Below are positions 46,601-58,307 of a stretch of 64,000 nucleotides of DNA, piece by piece. Under the pieces are notes generated by a model. It ran no database searches. It was not told the origin of the DNA and saw only the letters and a program-made list of their open reading frames with translations. The DNA is taken from the NCBI RefSeq assembly GCF_026212465.1, contig NC_080049.1:35322885-35386884 (forward strand), written 5' to 3'. Source of the DNA: Amaranthus tricolor (taxonomy: Eukaryota > Streptophyta > Magnoliopsida > Caryophyllales > Amaranthaceae). Position 1 is the stretch's first letter. The number at the start of each line of letters is the position of its first letter. The position numbers were made by a program, and so were the translations under genes.

Positions 46601-49600
46601 TTTTTGCTTATTGTTGGAGGAAATTAGAGAATAGAGACTAGAGAGAGTTTGTAGGAGATGAAGGTTGAAGTATTAGAATGATTTTGTTTTGTTGCATGAA
46701 ATGATTCAGCCTTCTAATATGTCGATCACTGAAGAGTTACCGACACAACCTCTGGACCCTTTCATGTTCTTACATGAATCTTGACTTGTACATGTACTTT
46801 GTTAATAATAGCATACTAAAAGTTTCATCCACTAACGCTTTGCTGTGCTTTTTGAAATTTTTATAGGCCTGAGACTGAGGAAGAAAAGGCTTTGAAGGAA
46901 GAAATTGAGAATCTTAAAAAAGAACTTGCAAAAGAATCTGGTAATGATGTTTTACAGGAGTCTGAAGGCGAAAAAATCAATTTAAGTGATCTAATAAAGA
47001 ACAAGGAGAGAGAATTGGAAGCTCTGATACAGGACCTTGATGACAAGGTCCGGTTTGGTCAGAAAGCTGTAGAAAGGCCAAGCTCAAGGCCAGGTTCTGG
47101 AGCTGGGAGGTTTACAAACTTTACAGAGAGGCCTCCTTCACAATCTGGATCTTTTGATGATGTCCGAGGTCCAGAAGTAATGGACAGACCCCGGTCACGT
47201 GGAACAGGTGATATATGGACAAGACCTGGTGAAGACAGAAGAGGAGGCTACCAAGGTAGAAGAGATAGAGAGGATTTCCAAGGTAGCAGAGATAGAGGGG
47301 GTCTCCAAGGTAACAGAGATAGAGGGGGATTTCAAGGTGGCGGAGATAGAGGAGGGTTCCTGGGCAATCGAGAATTCGACAGGTAATTTTATTTTGGAAT
47401 TGGCAATAATAGTACTACGTGATGTCTTTTTAAGGGACATGTTTGCTATCTATGGCTGTCTATACCTGGTTAACTAGTTGATATGATTGGAATGAAATTT
47501 AACAATTTAGTTAATTTCTTAGATACGTCTTGTTTTCTTTCCAATAAGTTTACATCTTGGATATGACTTGAATCGACAATGTTGTTCTTCATGAGGTGGT
47601 TTGCCCACACATTGAGATAGGTTCAAATAGAGAGAGGGAGGGAGGGACAAGTTGGGTAAGTATATTTTGTACTAGTATGTATTTGCTCAAGTATCTGGTT
47701 CCAACATTGTGATCCTGTACACTGCCTGTATACCATACTAACCTTGAATGAGTGTGACTTTTGTTTACACACCCAAAGTTTAACTGGTTTACATAATCTT
47801 TTTAGTAAGAAACCAAATTAGTTTTGCTCATGTACAAAAGGAGGGCTTAGGACAAACACGCTTATTTCCTCAAGGTAACGAAATAGTTTTTTTTGAGTAA
47901 AATTAAGGGATGTGAAATGCTTCTGAGGGGCTACAATCTTAAATTCTCCTTTCATGTTTTGGTTTGTAAATGAAAACATCTCTCTCCACCTGGCCATTCA
48001 TTCATTTACTCACTTTCCTCTGTGTTCTGATCCTCTCCATAACTAAAAATGCCCCACCAGCAACACTATGGCATCCAACACCTTTTGATTCTCCTCCCAC
48101 CATGATGCCATTCATTGCATATCATAGAGCTGTTGCAGAGTACCGACCTCCCTTAGATTTGTGTTAACTCTCCCTAAAATATTGGATGGAAAAAACTTAA
48201 TGAGAGGATATTATATCCTCCAAAATACGTCGGTCTCTTTTATGATACGCACCACCAATTTGCCATTATAAATATCTTCTACACTTCAGCAAGCCAAGCT
48301 TTTTTCAGGCTTCTCTTTCAACTTCCTAACCACAAGCCCACAACATATCTTAACAGAACTTGGTTGAAGCTGAACTCATCTCAAACAAGTCTAAAGAGAA
48401 GTATCGAAGAGAAATAACTCGAGGAAGTGTAAAAGAGGAGAATATGACTTGTGGCTTAAACTGCAATGACTTGCAAAGTTGCAATTCAAATGTTCCTTTC
48501 CTATATGTCAGCGGGGTTCATTTCTTTAGTCACTCATACAAATTAAACGTGTGTTTAGAAGGGGACAAGCTTTTTTCTTCCAGATTAGGGGTGTTTAATG
48601 GGCTGGGCCCCCATTTTGAGCTCTTATCCAGCCCGTTTTTAGAAGGGCTTTGTAAGGGTCGGGCTAAAAACGGGCTATACTATAATTAAAATGAAGTGGG
48701 CTATAAAAGGGCTCAATAAGGGCCAAAAACAGGCCTTTGTAAATAGCATAATTTATGTATAATTTAAATTTATAAATGACAATGTCAATGGAATTGTTAA
48801 TATTTTTTCAATTTATTTATTATAAATTGATAAATAGGAATTAAAATAATTTTTGATAGTAAAAATGGGTTGGCCCGGGCTGAGCTTTGAAAGTCCGGCC
48901 CATTTTAATCATAAAGGGCCCTTATCCGACCTGGCCCATATTTACTTAAGCCCGGTCAAACCCATATTTACATAAGCCTGACCCGGCCCTTTTCTGGCCC
49001 ATTGAACACCCCTATTCCAGATATCAGTGGTAGAGAAAACCATGTAAAACTTATGTTAAAAAAGTCTTTAAAACTCTGGATAAAGCTCTCGCCATGGTGC
49101 CAAAGTCCAAACCATGATTTTTCCCTCCAGAAAAACTTTTTAGTAAAAGTTTTAAAAGGCTAAATCTGAATGTTCATTCCCTCGTTGGAAGATGTTCCTG
49201 AATCTATTAGGTGTTCCAGAAACTTCTTTAGGTATTTGTGTTGTATGTGTTGGTTAGATACTTTCCTCTTGGTTTGTCAGTGTTGATAGCCCATCGTTTG
49301 TTCCTTAACAAAGCCATAACATTCACCATTCTTTGGTATGTGATTATGTTCTCATAGAGTTGTGCTTTGCTCGAATATATGAAGTGCTACATTAGATTAT
49401 TTCACGACTCAACGTTCAATTGCACAGCTCACTCTGTATCACATATGGGTTCACCCATTGTGTTTGTACGAGATGTAGATTGTTATTCCTTTTGTCTCTT
49501 TTCGTCACCAATCTGTCGCAGAATTGATTGTGATCTGGGTGTTAGTTGCAATTCGCTGACTAATAGGTTCTTCGATTTTGTTTTGGCAGGTCTAGGCCAA

Positions 49601-49608
49601 GATGGTGA
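43625..49608 (+). CDS. EIF4B: Eukaryotic translation initiation factor 4B, 3 exons
   Basis: Exons 43625-44667, 46867-47382 and 49590-49608 join in frame to 525 residues, near the length of Arabidopsis eIF4B1/2. The N-terminus MSKPWGGIGSWAAEAEREEA and the LYEFA...LPTAPKPRS segment are characteristic of plant eIF4B. SRADEVDNW occurs twice. Two copies of VNPFG.A.PRE..L.EKGLDW follow, then a charged coiled-coil-like segment (EEEKALKEEIENLKKELAKE) and an Arg/Gly-rich RNA-binding tail of RDRGGFQG-type repeats. The last exon only adds SRPRW, echoing the Trp-terminal end of the family. eIF4B stimulates eIF4A helicase and links eIF4 factors with PABP and mRNA in the cytosol. The ATG lies in a compact leader. 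Intron 2 holds a hAT MITE. Confidence 0.93.
44808..45050. repeat. Possible inverted-repeat element in eIF4B intron 1
   Basis: ATGTTTGGA at the left and TCCAAACAT at the right enclose purine-rich GGGAGGGAAATGGAGG repeats and a pyrimidine-rich CCCTCCCCTCTCCTCCCC end, which can pair. No target duplication was seen. Confidence 0.35.
48586..49014. mobile_element. hAT MITE (429 bp) in eIF4B intron 2, exact 8-bp TSD
   Basis: Left end TAGGGGTGTTTAATGGGCTG; the right end is the complement of TAGGGGTGTTCAATGGGCCA. TTCCAGAT is exact at 48578-48585 and 49015-49022. Subterminal GGGCT/AGCCC motifs are abundant and the interior is noncoding. Same family as 41112-41526. Confidence 0.93.
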
Positions 49609-50365
49609 TTCAAATTGTTTAGTTATTTTTGTTTCGAAACTATCAGTGTCGGAGCTCTCCTTTAGACATCCTGCAAGCAACGGAAAATAATGTTCAATTT
49701 CTACTGTCAAATTATTTTTACGGCTTAATGTAGGCGCTGATGACATTTTTTAGTTAAAAATTAACTGTTAATTCTGATACCTTGTAAAATTGCCATTTTT
49801 TGGTCTGTACTCAGGCAAGGATCTTGTGTTCTTGGACTGACATGTAATGGAACATTATCGTATAAATCTTCTGCTTCTTATCTTAAAAACATATAATTTC
49901 TCAAAGGCCTTATTGCTCATTTTTTCATTGTATTGTGAACATCGTACATCGTACATCGTACATGATATTTTACTACTTGGATTTGTTGAAAATATTCTGT
50001 CTCTTAGTATTTATATGGATTTGGTTGTTTCATATGTGCTGATAATGTTGAAATCAATGAAATATAATTCGCTAGTTAGTTTGTCTTTTCAATTTTCAAT
50101 TCGCTCAAAATGATTCAAAAATAACCTAAAATCGACCATAATTTGCCTTTTCGATTCGTGATCACGAGGCAATTAACGAAATATGTGACATTGGTTGAAA
50201 CTTGGTAGGTTTATCATTTGTATTTAGACACGGATTTATGTCTCACTATTTAGTGTGTGAGATTCAAACACATTAATGCTAGGAATTTGAGCTAATATAG
50301 CCACTAAAATATTGAAGTTCAAGTGATTAATTTCAACATCAATGAACACTTTTCATACATTAAAT
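49609..50365. other. Convergent 3' flanks of eIF4B and WAK-like gene
   Basis: Noncoding. Contains three tandem ACATCGT units at 49939-49959 followed by ACAT. Confidence 0.6.
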
Positions 50366-53300
50366 TTACATGGTAAATATCAAACATTTCTGATCATCAC
50401 AGTTTTCAGAAACAGTATTAGCATGGTTGTATCTGACAGTCACAGGACATGAGCAAGTGTTAGTTGTCTCAAAGATTTGGGTATCAGTAAAAACACTCTC
50501 AACCTGTGAAGAAATAATTGTATATCCTGAATAATTAGGTACACTCAAGGACTTCTTCCTTAACCATTCCAATTCACTGGCAACATCTTTCATGGAAGGT
50601 CTTTGTACTCCTCTTTTGTGCAGGCATTGTTTAGCAATATTACCCACCAACATTATATCTTCTTTTGTTGTTTCTGTTAATAATATTTTTGGATCCAAAA
50701 TCTCTTCTAATGCAGAATCCTCCATCGATGACGTAAAATACGCAACCAAACTCACTGCTTCTTCGGTCCTTGTCACACGTATTGGTGGTTGCCCTGTCAA
50801 AAGCTCAACAAGAATTACTCCGAAACTGTAAACATCGCTCTTTTCTGAAAAATGTCCTGACCTGAAATACTCGGGATCTAGGTACCCAAATGTACCTAAA
50901 ACCCGAGTTGTAAGGTGTGATTGATCGACTGAAATAGCCTTAGAGATCCCGAAATCAGACACTTTCGCTTGGTACTTATTGTCTAAAAGTATGTTAGTGG
51001 ACTTAATATCTCGATGAAAAATGGGGAACGCAGACGAAGAATGTAGATACGCAACCGCACTAGCAATTTCAGAAGCAATCCTTAGACGCATTTCCCATGT
51101 CAGAACAAACTCCCCGATAGAATTATGTATATGATGGAATAAATTTCCATTAGAAATAAATTCATAAACTAGGAGAGGAACATCATATTCTAAGCAACAT
51201 CCAAGGATCTTAACTATGTTTCTATGATTAACTTGTGATAGAACAACTAACTCATTTATGAATTCCTTCCATTGTCTTTCTTCAAATGTTTTTGAGACTT
51301 TAACAGCTATAATTTTCCCATTTCTCAACATTCCTTTGTAAACAGTTCCTTGACCACCTCGACCCAAAATTCGATCATCACTGAAATTGTGAGTTGCTTT
51401 CTTGAGTTCTTTTATAGTGAAGAGTTTAGTGTTGTTAATCACTTCTCTTTCAGATGAGGTTTCCAATTGTCTTTTCTTGAAGTACTTGGCTCTAAGTTTT
51501 GCTTCTATACTTCTTGTTGTTCTACTTAGCTGCATGAATGACCAAGCCCAGCAACATGGTATAATGACTGATAGTGTAACTGTAGATGAAACTCCAATAG
51601 ATAATGTTAAAGCTATGATATAATCACCCCATGAGCCCAATTGTGTGGACACTCATTGAGCCCACAAACTCACGGGTAATAAACATTGATTTGCATACAT
51701 ACTTGAGAGAGCCTATCTTATATGAGACTGTCTTAACGTGAAACGGGTCCAAACAAACGGCCCTTTAATAAAAAAACATAAAAAAAAAAAAGAAAATTGA
51801 ACTCCCATATATAGGAAGTGGTTTCTCAAAAAATAACAAATAAATATAATTGCATATATTTTTCACAGTGAGACAACTTTAATAGAGAATTAGTGTAGTT
51901 GATGAGGTTCACTATTTTTCCAAATTATATGGTACAAGAGGATTACCTATCAAATATTATATACAAGTTTACAATTCATTATTTTAGTGATTTGAGATCT
52001 TCCTTACAGGTGAAGTATTTTTAACAAATAATACGATTTTTTTTTATGAAATAGTCTCATATCACAATTTATGAATATAGAAAGTGTGATAATTTAAAGA
52101 GATAGAGGTCACCTATTGCTCCGATTATTGCAAGAAAAACAGCAACTGTAAAGGTCCCTGTAATCAAACATGAACAAGATCATATATAATTAGGTTTGTT
52201 CATCCAATTTGGAATGAGCTACATATATAATTTGTGAAAGCTCCAATAACTTATAAAGTGTGTACACTATTTTTAGTTTGTTGATGTGAGATAATATATA
52301 AGTCCTTGGCTTATAAAGTGTGTACTTGTATTTTTCCGTAATATACTATCATTCACAATAAGTCTAACCTAATTTAAGATACAGAAAATGATGACTCATA
52401 ATTTCATTTAGGGGACTCATAACTTAACATAGAGGTGATCAAATTGTAAAAATTGAAAGTGAAATTAGTATAAGTTGAGCACAAATTAAAGGGGAGTATT
52501 AGGAGATGAAGAGATAATTAATTACCAGAGTTCCCCAAGTCATTGTAGTCATTAATATACCAGCCAAGAACAAGAGGGACATCAAAATCAACACTATCTA
52601 TTGGATCAGCCTCAGCATAATCTTTACTTATCAGAAATGCGTCCATACACTTTCCTTTCACTCTCGCATTCACTTCTACACTATATCCCCTCATAAACGG
52701 ATCTTTCGATACCAAATCTGCACCACAGTTGCGCACCGATTAATATTACACAAACTTTCGTGAGAGACGGTCTCCTTGAAAGACCATCTCTAATTTTGGC
52801 TTATAAGTAGGCATTAAGAATGGTGTAAGTAGACACTTAAGATATTAAAAGTGCGGCATTAAAAATGTGGTAAGTAAGCATTAAAAATAATGTAAGTAAA
52901 CATTAAAAATACTGTAAGTAGTCATTAATCTTTAATGGATTGGGCTTGACATATGTATCTCAAGAGACTAGCCGTTAAGTTAATAGTATCATAACGGGTA
53001 ATTTTATGGTGATCCACTTTCAAAACCAACTGAATTTTTTAAAGTAAAAAATACATAAAAATATTTTGTAATTTTGTCAAAATATAAATTTTAAAAAATA
53101 TCATTTGTTATTTTAAATATTCTATTTTTGTAATTTATTCATTTTCATTAGTAAGAGAAAAAAATTGCTCAAATTTCATATTAAAAGAATAAAGAGTTAA
53201 GATTAAATATTGTGGTGGTTGGCTTTTATATATCCTTGAAATCTATGTTTAAATATCTCTTTATATAAAATATTTCAAATGTTTAACCTTAATTTAAAAT

Positions 53301-54423
53301 CAAACGATGAGAGTTATAATTAAAATCTGATAAGTTCAAATGCAAATAAATTTTTGAAAAACAACAGAAACCTTCTAAATATTTTAATATATTGACACAA
53401 ATTATGTAAAATTTATAAGTAAATGCTCGTCCTCTCAACCTTAATATATAATTCAATTAAAATCTTATTAAATTTTACGTGATAATCCTGATAGCTTTTG
53501 GGTATTCCATGTGGTAATTAAAACATTTATAAAATTCACGCAGTAACCTTAAGATTTACTAAATTAATTTACCGTGACCTTTTTGCATATAAAACGTTAT
53601 TCAATTTTAATTTCGAAGCTTTAAGGGCTAAGGCTGTTGTATGCCTATTTATGCGACTCACTTTTTTTAATTCCTATTAGTTTTAATCTTTTCCTCCAAA
53701 ACAAAAACTCAAACTTTACAATCTTTTATCCAAATTATAATTTCCCTCCAAATTCAAACATAAACCTTAGAGTCACCGCGTGAATTTTTTAAAAATTTTA
53801 ATTACCACATAAAAAATTCAAAACCTCAGAATTACTACGTAAAATTTCACATAAATTTATTATTATACTAAATGATTTAAAAAGTCAACCACTATACCAG
53901 TAGTATTGGCATGATGATTGCAACGCCCTATGAGCATTCCTTTGTCATTGTAGAGTGAAGCATTCCCAATGTCATGACAATCAAAGGAAGTAATAAAAAC
54001 ATTCTGAAAAACATCATAAAAGAATGGTGAACCACTTAAGTTTAAGCTATTCCATTTCCACCTAGTATTACTTCCATTGTTGCATGCTTTTAATACAGAT
54101 CTAGTGTTGACCGTTATTTGACCAAATGATCGACCGTGGAATCTATCATTAGATACGGTATACCCTTGAAGATTAAGCAAATCCAAATTAAATTTGGTAA
54201 GAATCGGTTTTGGTTTCATATTTGAAGCTGATCTTTTACAAGTGACTTGGAAAAAGAGGTTGTAAGAACAGTTACTGCCTATTCCAAAAGGGTACCTAAT
54301 TTTTTGGTCACCACATTGTTGCGCACATTTTACAATGGACTGCCCAGTAATGCTATCAGGAGGTATTAGTAAGAGTATTATTGTACTTAGAATTGCCAAA
54401 AACAAAGATTTGTATTGCAGCAT
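50366..54423 (-). CDS. Wall-associated receptor kinase-like protein, 4 exons
   Basis: Exons 54423-53898, 52717-52526, 52157-52113 and 51612-50366 join in frame to 669 residues. A signal peptide (about 1-28, SLFLAILSTIILLLIPPDS) precedes a galacturonan-binding GUB_WAK domain (CAQQCGDQKIRYPFGIGSNC). Exon 2 gives the rest of the ectodomain (MDAFLISKD, FDVPLVLGWYI). Exons 3-4 form the membrane segment (TFTVAVFLAIIGAI plus LTLSIGVSSTVTLSV). The kinase domain is intact: GRGGQGTVYKG loop, Lys359 in IIAVKVS, HRDIKSTNILL with Asp456, DFG Asp474 and GTFGYLDPEYF. No EGF repeats are present, as in several WAK-like proteins. It is expected at the plasma membrane, sensing wall pectin or damage. Intron 1 holds two MITEs. 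Exon 1/2 joining is my reading of donor CTG|GTATAG and acceptor GTGCAG. Confidence 0.87.
52747..52985 (+). mobile_element. MITE family with ~21-bp units, copy 2 (WAK intron 1)
   Basis: ACACAAACTTTCGTGAGAGA at the left, then degenerate GTAAGTA..CATTAAAAAT units, and TTAATCTTTAATGGATTGGG plus CTCAAGAGACTAGCC at the right. It is the reverse-orientation relative of 17631-17880. Confidence 0.6.
53467..53851. mobile_element. Older copy of the 1834-2370 MULE MITE (WAK intron 1)
   Basis: Both ends carry worn forms of the TIR (ACGTGATAATC left; complement of TTTTACGTAGTAATTCTGAG right) and the interior shares CCTTTTTGCATATAAAACGT and AATTTCGAAGCTTTAAGG with the first copy. Target duplication not preserved. 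Its edge lies about 46 bp from the exon 1 splice donor. Confidence 0.7.
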
Positions 54424-55111
54424 AGTATTGGGGTATTTAATGTATATAGTACGTACTTTTTGTAGAATTGTCTACGTTTTAAGTACGATGGTTGAACTTA
54501 AGTTGATGGTTTTATATCTCAGAGTATACTCCTTTAAATAGGAAAATTTTTTGATATTAATTAATATTTCAATTCAATTCTTTTAAGTTGTAACATTTAG
54601 TTTTAAGACAGTATCTAATGCATTAATTTAATTATAAATATCTCTAATTATAAATAATTAAATATTATAAAAATTTAATATTAATAAAATATACATTGAC
54701 CCGAATCAAATAAAATTTCACTTGACTATATTTTGACATCTAGATTAAAAATAAAATACAAATTAAAAGTGATCAATGAATAGTGTCAAAAAACTAGATG
54801 GATCAACTTAAGAATTAGAGGGAGAAATTTAACTTTTTGTTCATTCGATGTGAGTAATTTCACCTTTAAATTATTTTCTAATAATTTAATATTTGTCTCT
54901 AGTTCTCCGTGAATAATTCAACCTTTGTCTTAGATTGCTGGCAATATACACTATTATTACCTATTATTAGTAATATGATATGTTGTAGGCAAATGTATGA
55001 CAAAGGTTACATAATAAGAAAACCCTAGAAATAATCGAAAATTAGAATTAAATACAGCGGATGTGTAAAAGGTTGGATTATTAATATTAAATTTTCTTAT
55101 TAAATATTATA
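54424..55111. other. Upstream region of the WAK-like gene, no other feature
   Basis: AT-rich noncoding DNA. No clear TATA or other element was assigned. Confidence 0.45.
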
Positions 55112-55399
55112 TGTAAAGCTTCAATTAAAAGTTTAAGATAATGGATGAAGCCTTAATAATGTTATATAGTACTCTATCAGCCCCTTCATTCAGAGCTCTT
55201 TGGGTTAGAAGTGTGGATGCGTGCGTGGATGCAACACAAACTCTCATACTTGACTCTATAATAAATTCATTTTTAAGGAAAGGTGGATTGATTTGATTCG
55301 TGATCTAGGTTTCTGATACATGTCAAAGGATTAGCTCAATCAAAAGTTTAAGTTAATGGTTATTGATTGAGACCTTAATATATGTTATATACTCTATCA
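55112..55399 (-). mobile_element. TRIM retrotransposon with both LTRs
   Basis: Reading the minus strand: 5' LTR 55399-55321 (TGATAGAGTATATAACATAT ... CCTTTGACA), a PBS-like TGTATCAGAAACC (55320-55308, Met-initiator tRNA type), about 115 bp of noncoding interior with TTGCATCCACGCACGCATCC, a purine tract GAATGAAGGGGC, and 3' LTR 55179-55112 (TGATAGAGTACTATATAACA ... GCTTTACA). Size and order are those of terminal-repeat retrotransposons in miniature. No matching target duplication, perhaps because it adjoins another TRIM copy. Confidence 0.8.
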
Positions 55400-55610
55400 A
55401 AAGCCATAAAATATGTTATATACTTTTTGACGTCCTATCACACTAGAGTCTTTTGAGAGATAAATATAAATGGAGCATATACACTCCTCACACATAGTGT
55501 TAAATATTTCACTTAAAATTAAAATAAAAAAGAATGAAGTTTGAACTTATAACTTTTTTGTTACTAATATCATCTCAAAGTACCAATTCAATCAAGAATT
55601 TAAGAGTTTT
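55400..55610 (-). mobile_element. Second, decayed TRIM copy abutting the first
   Basis: On the minus strand: LTR end ATTCTTGATTGAATTGGTAC, PBS-like TGATATTAG, interior with AGTTCAAACTTCATTC and AAGTGAAATATTTAACACTA (cf. AAGTGGAATATTTAGCACTA in the copy at 62.1 kb), then a 3' LTR start GTATATAACATATTTTATGG. It runs head-to-tail into the TRIM at 55112-55399. Confidence 0.65.
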
Positions 55611-55909
55611 TTATATTTTAAATTTGCCTCCATAAAACATTTTTAAAATTTTATGTGAAGGATACTTTGTTCTCGCAATGGTATATAAAAAAGAGCCACT
55701 TATAATATTAATTTTAATTCCAAAAAGTGATGGAGAAATTACATATAGAACTTAACTCGAAAATATTGATATAATTACAAAATTTCATAAAAGCGAGTTG
55801 AATTGACCGAGTCTTGATTGAGTTGTGTTAAGTCCAATTTTGAAGTTTGGGTCAAAAATTGATATGCCGGTGTTTAATGTATCACTTTCATTAATTTGTG
55901 TGAAGGAAC

Positions 55910-56289
55910 CAACTTAATATTGGAAAATGATTTTCGTTTTCATTCATTTCATAAATTGATGAATATATATAAAAGGTAACCTCTAGTTTTAGGAAACTAA
56001 ATAACTACAAAATTAATATCAAATCAAAAGATTTATAAAATATACAAGATATTATTTTATTCAAAGATATTCTATTCTAATACACCCCCGCAGTCGAATC
56101 GGAAGATTTGCGGACGCTGAGACTAGATCGAAAATCATCAAAGAGAATCTGAGAAAGGCCCTTGGTAAAAATATCGACAATTTGATATCGAGATGGAACA
56201 TGAAGTACACGAACATCCCCACGTTGCACTTTTTTACGAACAAAATGTATGTCCATCTCAATATGTTTAGTGCGTTGATGGTTTGACAA
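55910..56289 (-). mobile_element. Copia 3' end: RNase H tail, purine tract and LTR
   Basis: The minus-strand frame 56289-56077 encodes SNHQRTKHIEMDIHFVRKKV, RGDVRVLHVPS and IVDIFTKGLS, the end of copia RNase H. It lacks the residues usually found between SN and HQR. A GCGGGGG tract precedes TGTATTAG (from 56084 downwards), the start of a 3' LTR that probably ends near 55910. The rest of pol is cut off at 56289, where a duplicated segment begins. Confidence 0.8.
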
Positions 56290-57256
56290 AACTTATCCTT
56301 TTAGGTTATATCACTAGAGTTGATTATTATGTATATTTAAACAGTCTATTATATGCTAATTAGTAAGTTAAAATCAGCTCGATTCAAATTGATTATGAAT
56401 CATTATTTCAAAAAAATGAATTGAATATAAATAGTTACATCTTAAATCAACCTTTAATAATAAGATAATAAAATTCGATATTAAGTGATTTATGGGTTGA
56501 TTTACGACCTTATTACATCGGAGTATGAGATATATATTTTTATCTGGTAGTAATTTAATTGTGTTTTACGGGATATGACCATGACCACTAAGAAAGATAC
56601 ATGTTGACTAGTTGTGTGGTGGATTATTCAAGTCATAAATTTTGTACACTAGTGATTTATAAAGATATGTTTTATATATTTTAAGACCTATTCGTTCTAG
56701 TTTAAATTTATTTTTTTAGCTTAAGCTAGTAATCAATATAACATATATGTAGACCGTAATAGATTAATCAAGAAATAATTAAAGTGCCACACTAATCGTA
56801 AGCCAAAAATAGCTTGTTTAGTACTTTAAAAATCTTATTATTAGGGAGTATTCCTTTTGGAAACCTCATCTATTGATTAGTTTTGAAAAATCCAATCTTT
56901 GCTCCCTATTTTCAGATTTCTCCATCTTCAATTTCCGGTTGTTTTCAAGAAAAAAATTCAGATTTACCACATGTCATACTCTAATCAGTTTATTTTTAAT
57001 TAGAAATAAAGATAAAAACTTTAAAAAAATAACCTACCAGTACCACCACACTCATAGTCACTCACCCTTCTCTACCAGCACAGTGACTACTACCGGCCAC
57101 CAAACACTACCACATCTTTCTAACCGCCCTCTCTCCCCTGAAAACCCCCTCCCACGCGAACCCTTTCTTGTAAAACTCCCTCCTACCTACCACCGCCAAT
57201 CCTAGCACCACTACTTTTGTTTTCCATCACTAAACACAAAAAAAAAAAAACTAGTC
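56274..57256 (+). repeat. 0.98-kb direct duplication, copy 1
   Basis: From GTTGATGGTTTGACAAAACT to the A-run plus CTAGTC, near-identical to 58308-59287 with scattered substitutions and small indels. No protein is recognised. The right part is rich in CACCAC/TACCACC. This copy lies between two minus-strand copia fragments. Confidence 0.9.
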
Positions 57257-57640
57257 AACTGTGTGATGTACGCCCAATAGGAAGGGGGATAAGGGCTGGC
57301 AGGCTGTCAACTGGGCTAAGCCCAGCGTTTTGAGATGAGAAGGAAGGAGTTTGTTGATGGAGGGATGATGTGGGGCCATTAGGGAGGTGAGGCTCAACGG
57401 GAGATAGGATTGGGTTAGGTGATTGATGTTACTACTTGGTCGAGAATGGTGGAGAAAGAAATAAGGGTTGGGATCGTCCAAAAAATCATACTCGTGAGGA
57501 GTACATTTGGAGTCTTTGGAAAAAGAAAAAACCATTTCATCAAAAACCACATGATGATAAATAAGAATCTTACGAGACGCGATATCATAGCACTTGTAAC
57601 CTCTATGTGATGATGGATAGCCTATACAACATGAAGTCGT
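57257..57640 (-). pseudogene. Copia integrase fragment
   Basis: The minus strand reads GYPSSHRGYKCYDIASRKIL, then HHVVFDEMVFSFSKDSK. This is the conserved end of copia integrase that precedes reverse transcriptase (family form FLGYPSSHRGYKC...HVVFDE). Reverse transcriptase itself is missing; the sequence meets duplication copy 1 at 57256. Confidence 0.8.
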
Positions 57641-58307
57641 TTCTTTGGATTTGTAACTTTCTCAAGTGACTACTATAACTTTCATTACGTAACTAGTGTT
57701 CTTTTTGCAGCGTTGCAACTTGTTTATTGCATTATACTCTATATATATTATTATTCCCATGATTTTATATTGATTTTTTTAAAATTTTTCTTATTTACTT
57801 TGTTACAATATAAATGATACAAAAGTCTTAATCCCAATATATTGGGTTAGCTACGTGAATCAATTAATATGGAGAATCCTTTTCCGCGGTCATCCGAATG
57901 GATTTTTCTTTTCAATTCATTTCGATTTTCAACTATTTCAATGAGTAAGTCTAAATATATCCTTCTTATCCCTTTCCACTCCAGCCAGTCTCCAAGTCAT
58001 CTATGATCTTATTTATACTCTTTATAAGTCCCTCGAGTTTCAAATTTGATCTTACTTAATTATCAGTTCGCTAATACACTGTCTTTGCACAATCCAAAAC
58101 TATATTAAATTATTCTCTTTTATTTTTTGCTTCAACATTTGCGACTCCTAATCCTTTCTTATATCATCGATTTGAATTCTATCTTTCATCAAGGCATGTC
58201 GCTCATCCATCGAAGCATTCGCATTTTCGCTACTCCTATTCACTTACTGTGATCCCTTATAAAAGTCCAATAATATGATCCATATCGTAGCGGTGATCTA
58301 ATATCTG
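57641..58307. other. Repeat-like spacer between duplication copies
   Basis: Contains AGTCTTAATCCCAATATATT + GGGTTAGCTACGTGAATC, a phrase seen in dispersed plant retroposons, and TCATCCATCGAAGCATTCGC. No coding region. Exact family not assigned. Confidence 0.4.

Noticed and set aside
48360..48689. 109-codon frame in eIF4B intron 2
   Set aside because: It runs into the hAT MITE and has no family motifs.
55115..55119. AAAGC as the target duplication of the TRIM at 55112-55399 (also at 55400-55404)
   Set aside because: It would place the boundary inside the LTR as defined by alignment of the two LTRs; treated as coincidence.
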